Shown here: positions 26,801 to 40,967 of the stretch, piece after piece
Layout: every line of letters starts with the position of its first letter
Numbering within the stretch: position 1 is the first letter of the stretch
Translations under genes and position numbers: made by a program
NCBI GenBank assembly: GCA_963556195.1
Contig: CAUVYP010001208.1
Span: forward strand, 2,356,001-2,420,000
DNA length: 64,000 nt
Reading direction: 5' to 3'
Origin: Sepiola atlantica
Taxonomy: Eukaryota > Mollusca > Cephalopoda > Sepiida > Sepiolidae
Notes under the pieces: model-generated
What the model saw: only the letters and a program-made list of their open reading frames with translations
Database searches by the model: none
What the model was told of the DNA's origin: nothing

Positions 26801-27578
26801 GATACAAACTGAATACGCAAAACATCAACAAAATTTAGCGCGTTTTAAAGTTGATATCGCTTTTGTTTATAACTTCCACATTTATTCGAATTGTGCAACG
26901 AAACTTTGCAGACAGTCTCGAATGGGCCTTTTCTACTGAAGTACCAAGTTTCAGAAATGCAGCTCTTGTACTGCCGGAGATATGTCGATACAAACTGAAT
27001 ACGCAAAACATCAACAAAATTTAGCGCGTTTTAAAGTGGATATCGATTTTGTTTATAACTTCCACATTTATTCGAATTGTGCAACGAAACTTTGCAGACA
27101 GTCGCGGAGACACATTTTCTACTGAAGTACCACGTTTCAGAAGTGCAGCTCTTGTACTGCCGGAGATATGTCGATACAAACTGAATACGCAAAACATCAA
27201 CAAAATTTAGCGCGTTTTAAAGTTGATATCGCTTTTGTTTATAACTTCCACATTTATTCGAATTGTGCAACGAAACTTTGCAGACAGTCTCGAATAGGCC
27301 TTTACTACTGAAGTACCAAGTTTCAGAAGTGCAGCTCTTGTACTGCCGGAGATATGTCGATACAAACTGAATACGCAAAACATCAACAAAATTTAGCGCG
27401 TTTTAAAGTTGATATCGCTTTTGTTTATAACTTCCACATTTATTCGAATTGTGCAACGAAACTTTGCAGACAGTCGCGGAGACACATTTTCTACTGAAGT
27501 ACCAAGTTTCAGAAGTGCAGCTCTTGTACTGCCGGAGATATGTCGATACAAACTGAATACGCAAAACATCAACAAAAT
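19954..27578. repeat. 41-mer higher-order repeat, copy 1 (7625 bp)
   Basis: Forty monomers of 186 bp and one of 185 bp recur in the same order from 27579. Shared private marks include the 185-bp monomer at 21628, GTGTAACG at about 24663, CATTTATTTTATTTGTG at about 26510, TACATCGTTTC at about 25643 and GAATAGAGC at about 23945. The left limit is set by the switch from matching to non-matching boxes between the monomers at 19768 and 19954. The exact breakpoint may lie anywhere in the uniform sequence around it. Confidence 0.92.
21628..21812. repeat. 185-bp monomer, 1-bp deletion in the T run
   Basis: The box end reads GGGCCTTTCTACTG, one T short of the related monomers. The same deletion is at 29253, in the equivalent place of the second 41-mer copy. 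Confidence 0.93.
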
Positions 27579-30500
27579 TTAGCGCATTTTAAAGTTGATA
27601 TCGCTTTTGTGTATAACTTCCACATTTATTCGAATTGTGCAACGAAACTTTGCAGACAGTCGCGGAGACACATTTTCTACTGAAGTACTCAGTTTCAGAA
27701 GTGCAGCTCTTGTACTGCCGGAGATATGTCGATACAAACTGAATACGCAAAACATCAACAAAAGTTAGCGCGTTTTAAAGTTGATATCGCTTTTGTGTAT
27801 AACTTCCACATTTATTCGAATTGTGCAACGAAACTTTGCAGACCGTCTCGAATAGGCCTTTTCTACTGAAGTACCAAGTTTCAGAATTGCAGCTCTTGTT
27901 ATGCCGGAGATATGTCGATACAAACTGAATACGCAAAACATCAACAAAATTTAGCGCGTTTTAAAGTTGATATCGCTTTTGTTTATAACTTCCACATTTA
28001 TTCGAATTGTGCAACGAAACTTTGCAGACAGTCGCGTAGACACATGTTCTACTGAAGTACCAAGTTTCAGAAGTGCAGCTCTTGTACTGCCGGAGATATG
28101 TCGATACAAACTGAATACGCAAAACATCAACAAACTTAAGCGCGTTTTAAAATTGATATCGCTTTTGTTTATAACTTCCACATTTATTCGAATTGTGCAA
28201 CGAAACTTTGCAGACAGTCGCGGTGACACCTTTTCCACTGAAGTACCAAGTTTCAGAAGTGCAGCTCTAGTACTGCCGGAGATATGTCGATACAAACTGA
28301 ATACGCAAAACATCAACAAAATGTAGCGCGTTTTAAAGTTGATATCGCTTTTGTTTATAACTTCCACATTTATTCGAATTGTGCAACGAAACTTTGCAGA
28401 CAGTCTCGAATGGGCCTTTTCTACTGAAGTACCAAGTTTCAGAAGTGCAGCTCTTGTACTGCCGGAGATATGTCGATACAAACTGAATACGCAAAACATC
28501 AACAAAATTTAGCGCGTTTTAAAGTTGATATCGCTTTTGTTTATAACTTCCACATTTATTCCAATTGTGCAACGAAACTTTGCAGACAGTCTCGAATAGG
28601 CCCTTGCTACTGAAGTACCAAGTTTCAGAAGTGCAGCTCTTGTACTGCCGGAGATATGTCGATACAAACTGAATACGCAAAACATCAACAAAATTTAGCG
28701 CGTTTTAAAGTAGATATCGCTTTTGTTTATAACTTCCACATTCATTCGAATTGTGCACCGAAACTTTGCAGACAGTCTCGAATAGGCCTTTTCTACTGAA
28801 GTACTAAGTTTCAGAAGTGCAGCTCTTGTATTGCCGGAGATATGTCGATACAAACTGAATACGCAAAACATCAACAAAATTTAGCGCGTTTTAAAGTTGA
28901 TATCGCTTTTGTTTATAACTTCCACATTTATTCGAATTGTGCAACGAAACTTTGCAGACAGTCGCGGAGACACATTTCCTACTGAAGTACCAAGTTTCAG
29001 AAGTGCAGCTCTTGTACTGCCGGAGATATGTCGATACAAACTGAATACGCAACACATCAACAAAATTTAGCGCGTTTTAAAGTTGATATCGCTTTTGTTT
29101 ATAACTTCCACATTTATTCGAATTGTGCAACGAAACTTTGCAGACAGTCTCGAATGGGCCTTTACTACTGAAGTACCAAGTTTCAGAAGTGCAGCTCTTG
29201 TACTGCCGGAGATATGTCGATACAAACTGAATACGCAAAACATCAACAAAATTTAGCGCGTTTTAAAGTTGATATCGCTTTTGTTTATAACTTCCACATT
29301 TATTCGAATTGTGCAACGAAACTTTGCAGACAGTCTCGAATGGGCCTTTCTACTGAAGTACTAAGTTTCAGAAGTGCAGCTCTTGTACTGCCGGAGATAT
29401 GTCGATACCAACTGAATACGCAAAACATCAACAAAATTTAGCGCGTTTTAAAGTGGATATCGCTTTTGTTTATAACTTCCACATTTATTCGAATTGTGCA
29501 ACGAAACTTTGCAGACAGTCGCGGAGACATATTTCCTACTGAAGTACCAAGTTTCAGAAGTGCAGATCTTGTACTGCCGGAGATATGTCGATACAAACTG
29601 AATACGCAAAACATCAACAAAATTTAGCGCGTTTTAAAGTTGATATCGCTTTTGTTTATAACTTCTACATTTATTCGAATTGTGCAACGAAACTTTGCAG
29701 ACAGTCGCGGAGACACATTTCCTACTGAAGTACCAAGTTTCAGAAGTGCAGCTCTTGTACTGCCGGAGATATGTCGATACAAACTGAATACGCAAAACAT
29801 CAACAAAATTTAGCGCGTTTTAAAGTAGATATCGCTTTTGTTTATAACTTCCACATTCATTCGAATTGTGCAACGAAACTTTGCAGACAGTCTCGAATAG
29901 GCCTTTTCTACTGAAGTACTAAGTTTCAGAAGTGCAGCTCTTGTATTGCCGGAGATATGTCGATACAAACTGAATACGCAAAACATCAACAAAATTTAGC
30001 GCGTTTTAAAGTTGATATCGCTTTTGTTTATAACTTCCACATTTATTCGAATTGTGCAACGAAACTTTGCAGACAGTCGCGGAGACACATTTTCTACTGA
30101 AGTACCACGTTTCAGAAGTGCAGCTCTTGTACTCCCGGAGATATGTCGATACAAACTGAATACGCAAAACATCAACAAAATTTAGCGCGTTTTAAAGTTG
30201 ATATCGCTTTTGTTTATAACTTCCACATTTATTCGAATTGTGCAACGAAACTTTGCAGACAGTCTCGAATAGGCCTTTACTACTGAAGTACCAAGTTTCA
30301 GAAGTGCAGCTCTTGTACTGCCGGAGATATGTCGATACAAACTGAATACGCAAAACATCAACAAAATTTAGCGCATTTTAAAGTTGATATCGCTTTTGTT
30401 TATAACTTCCACATTTATTCGAATTGTGCAACGAAACTTTGCAGACAGTCGCGGAGACACATTTTCTACTGAAGTACCAAGTTTCAGAAGTGCAGCTCTT

Positions 30501-33500
30501 GTACTGCCGGAGATATGTCGATACAAACTGAATACGCAAAACATCAACAAAATTTAGCGCGTTTTAAAGTTGATATCGCTTTTGTGTATAACTTCCACAT
30601 TTATTCGAATTGTGCAACGAAACTTTGCAGACCGTCTCGAATAGGCCTTTTCTACTGAAGTACCAAGTTTCAGAATTGCAGCTCTTGTACTGCCGGAGAT
30701 ATGTCGATACAAACTGAATACGCAAAACATCAACAAAATTTAGCGCGTTTTAAAGTTGATATCGCTTTTGTTTATAACTTCTACATTTATTCGAATTGTG
30801 CAACGAAACTTTGCAGACAGTCGCGTAGACACATGTTCTACTGAAGTACCAAGTTTCAGAAGTGCAGCTCTTGTACTGCCGGAGATATGTCGATACAAAC
30901 TGAATACGCAAAACATCAACAAAATTAAGCGCGTTTTAAAATTGATATCGCTTTTGTTTATAACTTCCACATTTATTCGAATTGTGCAACGAAACTTTGC
31001 AGACAGTCGCGGTGACACCTTTTCCACTGAAGTACCAAGTTTCAGAAGTGCAGCTCTAGTACTGTCGGAGATATGTCGATACAAACTGAATACGCAAAAC
31101 ATCAACAAAATGTAGCGCGTTTTAAAGTTGATATCGCTTTTGTTTATAACTTCCACATTTATTCGAATTGTGCAACGAAACTTTGCAGACAGTCTCGAAT
31201 GGGCCTTTTCTACTGAAGTACCAAGTTTCAGAAGTGCAGCTCTTGTACTGCCGGAGATATGTCGATACAAACTGAATACGCAAAACATCAACAAAATTTA
31301 GCGCGTTTTAAAGTTGATATCGCTTTTGTTTATAACTTCCACATTTATTCCAATTGTGCCACGAAACTTTGCAGACAGTCTCGAATAGGCCCTTTCTACT
31401 GAAGTACCAAGTTTCAGAAGTGCAGCTCTTGTACTGCCGGAGATATGTCGATACAAACTGAATACGCAAAACATCAACAAAAGTTAGCGCGTTTTAAAGT
31501 AGATATCGCTTTTGTTTATAACTTCCACATTCATTCGAATTGTGCAACGAAACTTTGCAGACAGTCTCGAATAGAGCTTTTCTACTGAAGTACTAAGTTT
31601 CAGAAGTGCAGCTCTTGTATTGCCGGAGATATGTCGATACAAACTGAATACGCAAAACATCAACAAAATTTAGCGCGTTTTAAAGTTGATATCGCTTTTG
31701 TTTATAACTTCCACATTTATTCGAATTGTGCAACGAAACTTTGCAGACAGTCGCGGAGACACATTTCCTACTGAAGTACCAAGTTTCAGAAGTGCAGCTC
31801 TTGTACTGCCGGAGATATGTCGATACAAACTGAATACGCAAAACATCAACAAAATTTAGCGCGTTTTAAAGTTGATATCGCTTTTGTTTATAACTTCCAC
31901 ATTTATTCGAATTGTGCAACGAAACTTTGCAGACAGTCTCGAATGGGCCTTTTCTACTGAAGTACTAAGTTTCAGAAGTGCAGCTCTTGTACTGCCGGAG
32001 ATATGTCGATACCAACTGAATACGCAAAACATCAACAAAATTTAGCGCGTTTTAAAGTTGATATCGCTTTTGTTTATAACTTCCACATTTATTCGAATTG
32101 TGCAACGAAACTTTGCAGACAGTCGCGGAGACATATTTCCTACTGAAGTACCAAGTTTCAGAAGTGCAGATCTTGTACTGCCGGAGATATGTCGATACAA
32201 ACTGAATACGCAAAACATCAACAAAATTTAGCGCGTTTTAAAGTTGATATCGCTTTTGTTTATAACTTCTACATTTATTCGAATTGTGTAACGAAACTTT
32301 GCAGACAGTCGCGGAGACACATTTCCTACTGAAGTACCAAGTTTCAGAAGTGCAGCTCTTGTACTGCCGGAGATATGTCGATACAAACTGAATACGCAAA
32401 ACATCAACAAAATTTAGCGCGTTTTTAAGTTGATATCGCTTTTGTTTATAACTTCCACATTTATTCGAATTGTGCAACGAAACTTTGCAGACAGTCGCGG
32501 AGACACATTTTCTACTGAAGTACCAAGTTTCAGAAGTGCAGCTCTTGTACTGCCGGAGATATGTCGATACAAACTGAATACGCAAAACATACACAAAATT
32601 TAGCGCGTTTTAAAGTTGATATCGCTTTTGTTTATAACTTCCACATTTATTCGAATTGTGCAACGAAACTTTGCAGACAGTCGCGGAGACACATTTTCTA
32701 CTGAAGTACCAAGTTTCAGAATTGCAGCTCTTGTACTGCCGGAGATATGTCGATACAAACTGAATACGCAAAACATCAACAAAATTTAGCGCGTTTTAAA
32801 GTTGATATCGCTTTTGTTTATAACTTCCACATTTATTCGAATTGTGCAACGAAACTTTGCAGACAGTCTCGAATAGGCCCTTTCTACTGAAGTACCAAGT
32901 TTCAGAAGTGCAGCTCTTGTACTGCCGGAGATATGTCGATACAGACTGAATACGCAAAACATCAACAAAATTTAGCGCGTTTTAAAGTTGATATCGCTTT
33001 TGTTTATAACTTCCACATTTATTCGAATTGTGCAACGAAACTTTGCAGACAGTCTCGAATAGGCCTTTTCTACTGAAGTACTAAGTTTCAGAAGTGCAGC
33101 TCTTGTATGGCCGGAGATATGTCGATACAAACTGAATACGCAAAACATCAACAAAATTTAGCGCGTTTTAAAGTTGATATCGCTTTTGTTTATAACTTCC
33201 ACATTTATTCGAATTGTGCAACGAAACTTTGCAGACAGTCGCGGAGACACATTTTCTACTGAAGTACATCGTTTCAGAAGTGCAGCTCTTGTACTGCCGG
33301 AGATATGTCGATACAAACTGAATACGCAAAACATCAACAAAATTTAGCGCGTTTTAAAGTTGATATCGCTTTTGTTTATAACTTCCACATTTATTCGAAT
33401 TGTGCAACGAAACTTTGCAGACAGTCGCGGAGACAAATTTACTACTGAAGTACCAAGTTTAAGAAGTGCAGATCTTGTACTGCCGGAGATATGTCGATAC

Positions 33501-35203
33501 AAACTGAATACGCAAAACATCAACAAAATTTAGCGCGTTTTAAAGTTGATATCGCTTTTGTTTATAACTTCCACATTTATTCGAATTGTGCAACGAAACT
33601 TTGCAGACAGTCGCGGAGACACATTTTCTACTGAAGTACCAAGTTTCAGAAGTGCAGCTCTTGTACTGCCGGAGATATGTCGATACAAACTGAATACGCA
33701 AAACATACACAAAATTTTGCGCGTTTTACAGTTGATATCGCTTTTGTTTATAACTTCCACATTTATTCGAATTGTGCAACGAAACTTTGCAGACAGTCGC
33801 GGAGACACATTTTCTACTGAAGTACCAAGTTTCAGAAGTGCAGCTCTTGTACTGCCGGAGATATGTCGATACAAACTTAATACGCAAAACATCAACAAAA
33901 TTTAGCGCGTTTTAAAGTTGATATCGCTTTTGTTTATAACTTCCACATTTATTCGAATTGTGCCACGAAACTTTGCAGACAGTCTCGAATAGGCCCTTTC
34001 TACTGAAGTACCAAGTTTCAGAAGTGCAGCTCTTGTACTGCCGGAGATATGTCGATACAAACTGAATACGCAAAACATCAACAAAATTTAGCGCGTTTTA
34101 AAGTTGATATCGCTTTTGTTTATAACTTCCACATTTATTTTATTTGTGCAACAAAACTTTGCAGACAGTCTCGAATAGGCCTTTTCTACTGAAGTACTAA
34201 GTTTCAGAAGTGCAGCTCTTGTATTGCCGGAGATATGTCGATACAAACTGAATACGCAAAACATCAACAAAATTTAGCGCGTTTTAAAGTTGATATCGCT
34301 TTTGTTTATAACTTCCACATTTATTCGAATTGTGCAACGAAACTTTGCAGACAGTCGCGGAGACAGATTTTCTACTGAAGTACCAAGTTTCAGAAGTGCA
34401 GCTCTTGTACTGCCGGATATATGTCGATACAAACTGAATACGCAAAACATCAACAAAATTTAGCGCGTTTTAAAGTTGATATCGCTTTTGTTTATAACTT
34501 CCACATTTATTCGAATTGTGCAACGAAACTTTGCAGACAGTCTCGAATGGGCCTTTTCTACTGAAGTACCAAGTTTCAGAAATGCAGCTCTTGTACTGCC
34601 GGAGATATGTCGATACAAACTGAATACGCAAAACATCAACAAAATTTAGCGCGTTTTAAAGTGGATATCGATTTTGTTTATAACTTTCACATTTATTCGA
34701 ATTGTGCAACGAAACTTTGCAGACAGTCGCGGAGACACATTTTCTACTGAAGTACCACGTTTCAGAAGTGCAGCTCTTGTACTGCCGGAGATATGTCGAT
34801 ACAAACTGAATACGCAAAACATCAACAAAATTTAGCGCGTTTTAAAGTTGATATCGCTTTTGTTTATAACTTCCACATTTATTCGAATTGTGCAACGAAA
34901 CTTTGCAGACAGTCTCGAATAGGCCTTTACTACTGAAGTACCAAGTTTCAGAAGTGCAGCTCTTGTACTGCCGGAGATATGTCGATACAAACTGAATACG
35001 CAAAACATCAACAAAATTTAGCGCGTTTTAAAGTTGATATCGCTTTTGTTTATAACTTCCACATTTATTCGAATTGTGCAACGAAACTTTGCAGACAGTC
35101 GCGGAGACACATTTTCTACTGAAGTACCAAGTTTCAGAAGTGCAGCTCTTGTACTGCCGGAGATATGTCGATACAAACTGAATACGCAAAACATCAACAA
35201 AAT
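27579..35203. repeat. 41-mer higher-order repeat, copy 2 (7625 bp)
   Basis: This is the direct tandem duplicate of 19954-27578. By eye I counted about 16 single-base differences, for example GAAATACC/GAAGTACC, CCTTTCTA/CCTTGCTA, TGCAACG/TGCACCG, GCGTTTTAAAG/GCGTTTTTAAG and GATACCGC/GATATCGC. That is about 99.8% identity. The match ends at about 35203, where a box-Q CTCCAATAGG monomer replaces the TACTCAGTTTC monomer found at 27579. Confidence 0.92.
29253..29437. repeat. 185-bp monomer, 1-bp deletion in the T run
   Basis: It carries the same GGGCCTTTCTACTG deletion as 21628, exactly 7625 bp downstream of it. Confidence 0.93.
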
Positions 35204-36505
35204 TTAGCGGTTTTTAAAGTTGATATCGCTTTTGTGTATAACTTCCACATTTATTCGAATTGTGCAACGAAACTTTGCAGACCGTCTCCAATAGGCCTTT
35301 TCTACTGAAGTACCAAGTTTCAGAATTGCAGCTCTTGTACTGCCGGAGATATGTCGATACAAACTGAATACGCAAAACATCAACAAAATTTAGCGCGTTT
35401 TAAAGTTGATATCGATTTTGTTTATAACTTCCACATTTATTCGAATTGTGCAACGAAACTTTGCAGACAGTCGCGGAGACAGATTTTCTACTGAAGTACC
35501 AAGTTTCAGAAGTGCAGCTCTTGTACTGCCGGAGATATGTCGATACAAACTGAATACGCAAAACATCAACAAAATTTAGCGCGTTTTAAAGTTGATATCG
35601 CTTTTGTTTATAACTTCCACATTTATTCGAATTGTGCAACGAAACTTTGCAGACAGTCTTGAATGGGCTTTTTCTACTGAAGTACCAAGTTTCAGAAGTG
35701 CAGCTCTTGTACTGCCGGAGATATGTCGATACAAACTGAATACGCAAAACATCAACACAATTTAGCGCGTTTTAAAGTGGATATCGGTTTTGTTTATAAC
35801 TTCCACATTTATTCGAATTGTGCAACGAAACTTTGCAGACAGTCGCGGAGACACATTTTCTACTGAAGTACCACGTTTCAGAAGTGCAGCTCTTGTACTG
35901 CCGGAGATATGTCGATACAAACTGAATACGCAAAACATCAACAAAATTTAGCGCGTTTTAAAGTTGATATCGCTTTTGTTTATAACTTCCACATTTATTC
36001 GAATTGTGCAACGAAACTTTGCAGACAGTCTCGAATAGGCCTTTACTACTGAAGTACCAAGTTTCAGAAGTGCAGCTCTTGTACTGCCGGAGATATGTCG
36101 ATACAAACTGAATACGCAAAACATCAACAAAATTTAGCGCGTTTTAAAGTTGATATCGCTTTTGTTTATAACTTCCACATTTATTCGAATTGTGCAACGA
36201 AACTTTGCAGACAGTCGCGGAGACACATTTTCTACTGAAGTACCAAGTTTCAGAAGTGCAGCTCTTGTACTGCCGGAGATATGTCGATACAAACTGAATA
36301 CGCAAAACATCAACAAAATTTAGCGCGTTTTAAAGTTGATATCGCTTTTGTGTATAACTTCCACATTTATTCGAATTGTGCAACGAAACTTTGCAGACCG
36401 TCTCCAATAGGCCTTTTCTACTGAAGTACCAAGTTTCAGAATTGCAGCTCTTGTACTGCCGGAGATATGTCGATACAAACTGAATACGCAAAACATCAAC
36501 AAAAT
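34274..36505. repeat. Higher-order repeat, 6-mer of 1116 bp, two tandem copies
   Basis: Copies at 34274-35389 and 35390-36505 share the order CGCGGAGACAGATTT, GAATGGGC, TACCACGTTTC (with a changed GATATCG[A/G]TTTTG), CCTTTACTACTG, plain box P, and CCGTCTCCAATAGG. The first copy overlaps the end of the 41-mer, and the CTCCAATAGG monomer is first seen here. Confidence 0.87.
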
Positions 36506-39295
36506 TTAGCGCGTTTTAAAGTTGATATCGCTTTTGTTTATAACTTCCACATTTATTCGAATTGTGCAACGAAACTTTGCAGACAGTCGCGGAGACAGAT
36601 TTTCTACTGAAGTACCAAGTTTCAGAAGTGCAGCTCTTGTACTGCCGGAGATATGTCGATACAAACTGAATACGCAAAACATCAACAAAATTTAGCGCGT
36701 TTTAAAATTGATATCGCTTTTGTGTATAACTTCCACATTTATTCGAATTGTTACACGAGACTTTGCAGACAGTCTCGAATAGGCCTTTTCTACTGAAGTA
36801 CTAAGTTTCAGAAGTGCAGCTCTTGTATTCCCGGAGATATGTCGATACAAACTTAATACGCAAAACATCAACAAAATTTAGCGCGTTTTAAAGTTGATAT
36901 CGCTTTCGTTTATAACTTCCACATTTATTCGAATTGTGCAACGAAACTTTGCAGACAGTCGTGGAGACACATTTTCCACTGAATTACCTAGTTTCAGAAG
37001 TGCAGCTCTAGTACTGCCGGAGATATGTCGATACAAACTGAATACGCAAAACATCAACAAAATTTAGCGCGTTTTAAAGTTGATATCGCTTTTGTTTATA
37101 ACTTCCACATTTATTCGAATTGTGCAACGAAACTTTGCAGACAGTCTCGAATGGGCCTTTTCTACTGAAGTACCAAGTTTCAGAAGTGCAGCTCTTGTAC
37201 TGCCGGAGATATGTCGATACAAACTGAATACGCAAAACATCAACAAAATTTAGCGCATTTTAAAGTTGATATCGCTTTTGTTTATAACTTCCACATTTAT
37301 TCGAATTGTGCAACGAAACTTTGCAGACAGTCGCGGAGACACATTTTCTACTGAAGTACCACGTTTCAGAAGTGCAGCTCTTGTACTGCCGGAGATATGT
37401 CGATACAAACTGAATACGCAAAACATCAACAAAATTTAGCGCGTTTTAAAGTTGATATCGCTTTTGTTTATAACTTCCACATTTATTCGAATTGTGCAAC
37501 GAAACTTTGCAGACAGTCTCAAATGGGCCCTTTCTACTGAAGTACCAAGTTTCAGAAGTGCAGCTCTTGTACTGCCGGAGATATGTCGATACAAACTGAA
37601 TACGCAAAACATCAACAAAATTTAGCGCGTTTTAAAGTTGATATCGCTTTTGTTTATAACTTCCACATTTATTCGAATTGTGCAACGAAACTTTGCAGAC
37701 AGTCGCGGAGACACATTTTCTACTGAAGTACCACGTTTCAGAAGTGCAGCTCTTGTACTGCCGGAGATATGTCGATACAAACTGAATACGCAAAACATCA
37801 ACAAAATTTAGCGCGTTTTAAAGTTGATATCGCTTTTGTGTATAACTTCCACATTTATTCGAATTGTGCAACGAAACTTTGCAGACCGTCTCCAATAGGC
37901 CTTTTCTACTGAAGTACCAAGTTTCAGAATTGCAGCTCTTGTACTGCCGGAGATATGTCGATACAAACTGAATACGCAAAACATCAACAAAATTTAGCGC
38001 GTTTTAAAGTTGATATCGCTTTTGTTTATAACTTCCACATTTATTCGAATTGTGCAACGAAACTTTGCAGACAGTCGCGGAGACAGATTTTCTACTGAAG
38101 TACCAAGTTTCAGAAGTGCAGCTCTTGTACTGCCGGAGATATGTCGATACTAACTGAATACGCAAAACATCAACAAAATTTAGCGCGTTTTAAAATTGAT
38201 ATCGCTTTTGTTTATAACTTCCACATTTATTCGAATTGTTACACGCTACTTTGCAGACAGTCTCGAATAGGCCTTTTCTACTGAAGTACTAAGTTTCAGA
38301 AGTGCAGCTCTTGTATTCCCGGAGATATGTCGATACAAACTTAAAACGCAAAACATCAACAAAATTTAGCGCGTTTTAAAGTTGATATCGCTTTCGTTTA
38401 TAACTTCCACATTTATTCGAATTGTGCAACGAAACTTTGCAGACAGTCGTGGAGACACATTTTCCACTGAAGTACCAAGTTTCAAAAGTGCAGCTCTAGT
38501 ACTGCCGGAGATATGTCGATACAAACTGAATACGCAAAACATCAACAAAATTTAGCGCGTTTTAAAGTTGATATCGCTTTTGTTTATAACTTCCACATTT
38601 ATTCGAATTGTGCAACGAAACTTTGCAGACAGTCTCGAATGGGCCTTTTCTACTGAAGTACCAAGTTTCAGAAGTGCAGCTCTTGTACTGCCGGAGATCT
38701 GTCGATACAAACTGAATACGCAAAACATCAACAAAATTTAGCGCGTTTTAAAGTTGATATCGCTTTTGTTTATAACTTCCACATTTATTCGAATTGTGCA
38801 ACGAAACTTTGCAGACAGTCGCGGAGACACATTTTCTACTGAAGTACCACGTTTCAGAAGTGCAGCTCTTGTACTGCCGGAGATATGTCGATACAAACTG
38901 AATACGCAAAACATCAACAAAATTTAGCGCGTTTTAAAGTTGATATCGCTTTTGTTTATAACTTCCACATTTATTCGAATTGTGCAACGAAACTTTGCAG
39001 ACAGTCGCGGAGACACATTGTCTACTGAAGTACCACGTTTTAGAAGTGCAGCTCTTGTACTGCCGGAGATATGTCGATACAAACTGAATACGCAAAACAT
39101 CAACAAAATTTAGCGCGTTTTAAAGTTGATATCGCTTTTGTTTATAACTTCCACATTTATTCGAATTGTGCAACGAAACTTTGCAGACAGTCGCGGAGAC
39201 ACATTTTCTACTGAAGTACCAAGTTTCAGAAGTGCAGCTCTTGTACTGCCGGAGATATGTCGATACAAACTGAATACGCAAAACATCAACAAAAT
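36506..39295. repeat. Higher-order repeat, 8-mer of 1488 bp, one full and one altered copy
   Basis: The 36506-37993 order is CGCGGAGACAGATTT, GTTACACGAGAC, CGTGGAGACACATTTTCC, GAATGGGCC, TACCACGTTTC, CTCAAATGGGCCC, TACCACGTTTC and CCGTCTCCAATAGG. The first five positions recur from 37994, after which the order changes. The monomers at 37994 (GATACTAACTG) and 38180 (GTTACACGCTAC) each carry a private change that stops the minus-strand frame. Confidence 0.83.
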
Positions 39296-39480
39296 TTAGC
39301 GCGTTTTAAAGTTGATATCGCTTTTGTGTATAACTTCCACATTTATTCGAATTGTGCAACGAAACTTTGCAGACCGTCTCGAATAGGCCTTTTCTACTGA
39401 AGTACCAAGTTTCAGAATTGCAGCTCTTGTACTGCCGGAGATATGTCGACAAAACTGAATACGCAAAACATCAACAAAAT
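39296..39480. repeat. 185-bp marker monomer with GTCGACAAAACTG
   Basis: The usual GTCGATACAAACTG is replaced by GTCGACAAAACTG, one base shorter, which creates a SalI-type GTCGAC site. The box is CCGTCTCGAATAGG. The same altered monomer recurs six more times downstream and acts as a lineage tag. The net loss of one base opens a spurious 77-codon plus-strand frame here. Confidence 0.94.
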
Positions 39481-40967
39481 TTAGCGCGTTTTAAAGTTGA
39501 TATCGCTTTTGTTTATAACTTCCACATTTATTCGAATTGTGCAACGAAACTTTGCAGACAGTCGCGGAGACAGATTTTCTACTGAGGTACCAAGTTTCAG
39601 AAGTGCAGCTCTTGTACTGCCGGAGATATGTCGATACAAACTGAATACGCAAAACATCAACAAAATTTAGCGCGTTTTAAAATTGATATCGCTTTTGTTT
39701 ATAACTTCCACATTTATTGGAATTGTGCAACGAGACTTTGCAGACAGTCTCGAATAGGCCTTATCTACTGAAGTACCAAGTTTCAGAAGTGCAGCTCTTG
39801 TATTGCCGGAGATATGTCGATACAAACTTAATACGCAAAACATCAACAAAATTTAGCGCGTTTTAAAGTTGATATCGCTTTCGTTTATAACTTCCACATT
39901 TATTCGAATTGTGCAACGAAACTTTGCAGACCGTCTCGAATAGGCCTTTTCTACTGAAGTACCAAGTTTCAGAATTGCAGCTCTTGTACTGCCGGAGATA
40001 TGTCGATACAAACTGAATACGCAAAACATCAACAAAATGTAGCGCGTTTTAAAGTTGATATCGCTTTTGTTTATAACTTCCACATTTATTCGAATTGTGC
40101 AACGAAACTTTGCAGACAGTCGCGGAGACAGATTCTCTACTGAAGTACCAAGTTTCAGAAGTGCAGCTCTTGTACTGCCGGAGATATATCGATACAAACT
40201 GAATACGCAAAACATCAACAAAATTTAGCGCGTTTGAAAATTGATATCGCTTTTGTTTATAACTTCCACATTTATTCGAATTGTGCAACGAGACTTTGCA
40301 GACAGTCTCGAATAGGCCTTTTCTACTGAAGTACCAAGTTTCAGAAGTGCAGCTCTTGTATTGCCGGAGATACGTCGATACAAACTGAATACGCAAAACA
40401 TCAACAAAATTTAGCGCGTTTTAAAGTTGATATCGCTTTCGTTTATAACTTCCACATTTATTCGAATTGTGCAACGAAACTTTGCAGACAGTCGCGGAGA
40501 CACATTTTCCACTGAAGTACCAAGTTTCAGAAGTGCAGCTTTTGTACTGCCGGAGATATGTCGATACAAACTGAATACGCAAAACATCAACAAAATTTAG
40601 CGCGTTTTAAAGTTGATATCGCTTTTGTTTCTAACTTCCACATTTATTCGAATTGTGCAACGAAACTTTGCAGACAGTCGCGGAGACACATCTTCTACTG
40701 AAGTACCAAGTTTCAGAAGTGCAGCTCTTGTACTGCCGGAGATATGTCGATACAAACTGAATACGCAAAACATCAACAAAATTTAGCGCGTTTTAAAGTT
40801 GATATCGCTTTTGTGTATAACTTCCACATTTATTCGAATTGTGCAACGAAACTTTGCAGACCGTCTCGAATAGGCCTTTTCTACTGAAGTACCAAGTTTC
40901 AGAATTGCAGCTCTTGTACTGCCGGAGATATGTCGACAAAACTGAATACGCAAAACATCAACAAAAT
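39481..40967. repeat. 8-mer higher-order repeat, copy 1 (1487 bp)
   Basis: The markers in order are GAGGTACC with CGCGGAGACAGATTT, TTATTGGAATTG with CCTTATCTACTG, CCGTCTCGAATAGG with CAAAATGTAGCG at its right end, CAGATTCTCTACTG with AGATATATCG, GCGTTTGAAAATTG with GGAGATACGTCG, a TTTTCCACTG monomer, a box-P monomer and the 185-bp marker monomer. Confidence 0.9.
40783..40967. repeat. 185-bp marker monomer with GTCGACAAAACTG
   Basis: It is the same altered monomer as at 39296, exactly 1487 bp later, and closes the first 8-mer. Confidence 0.94.
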
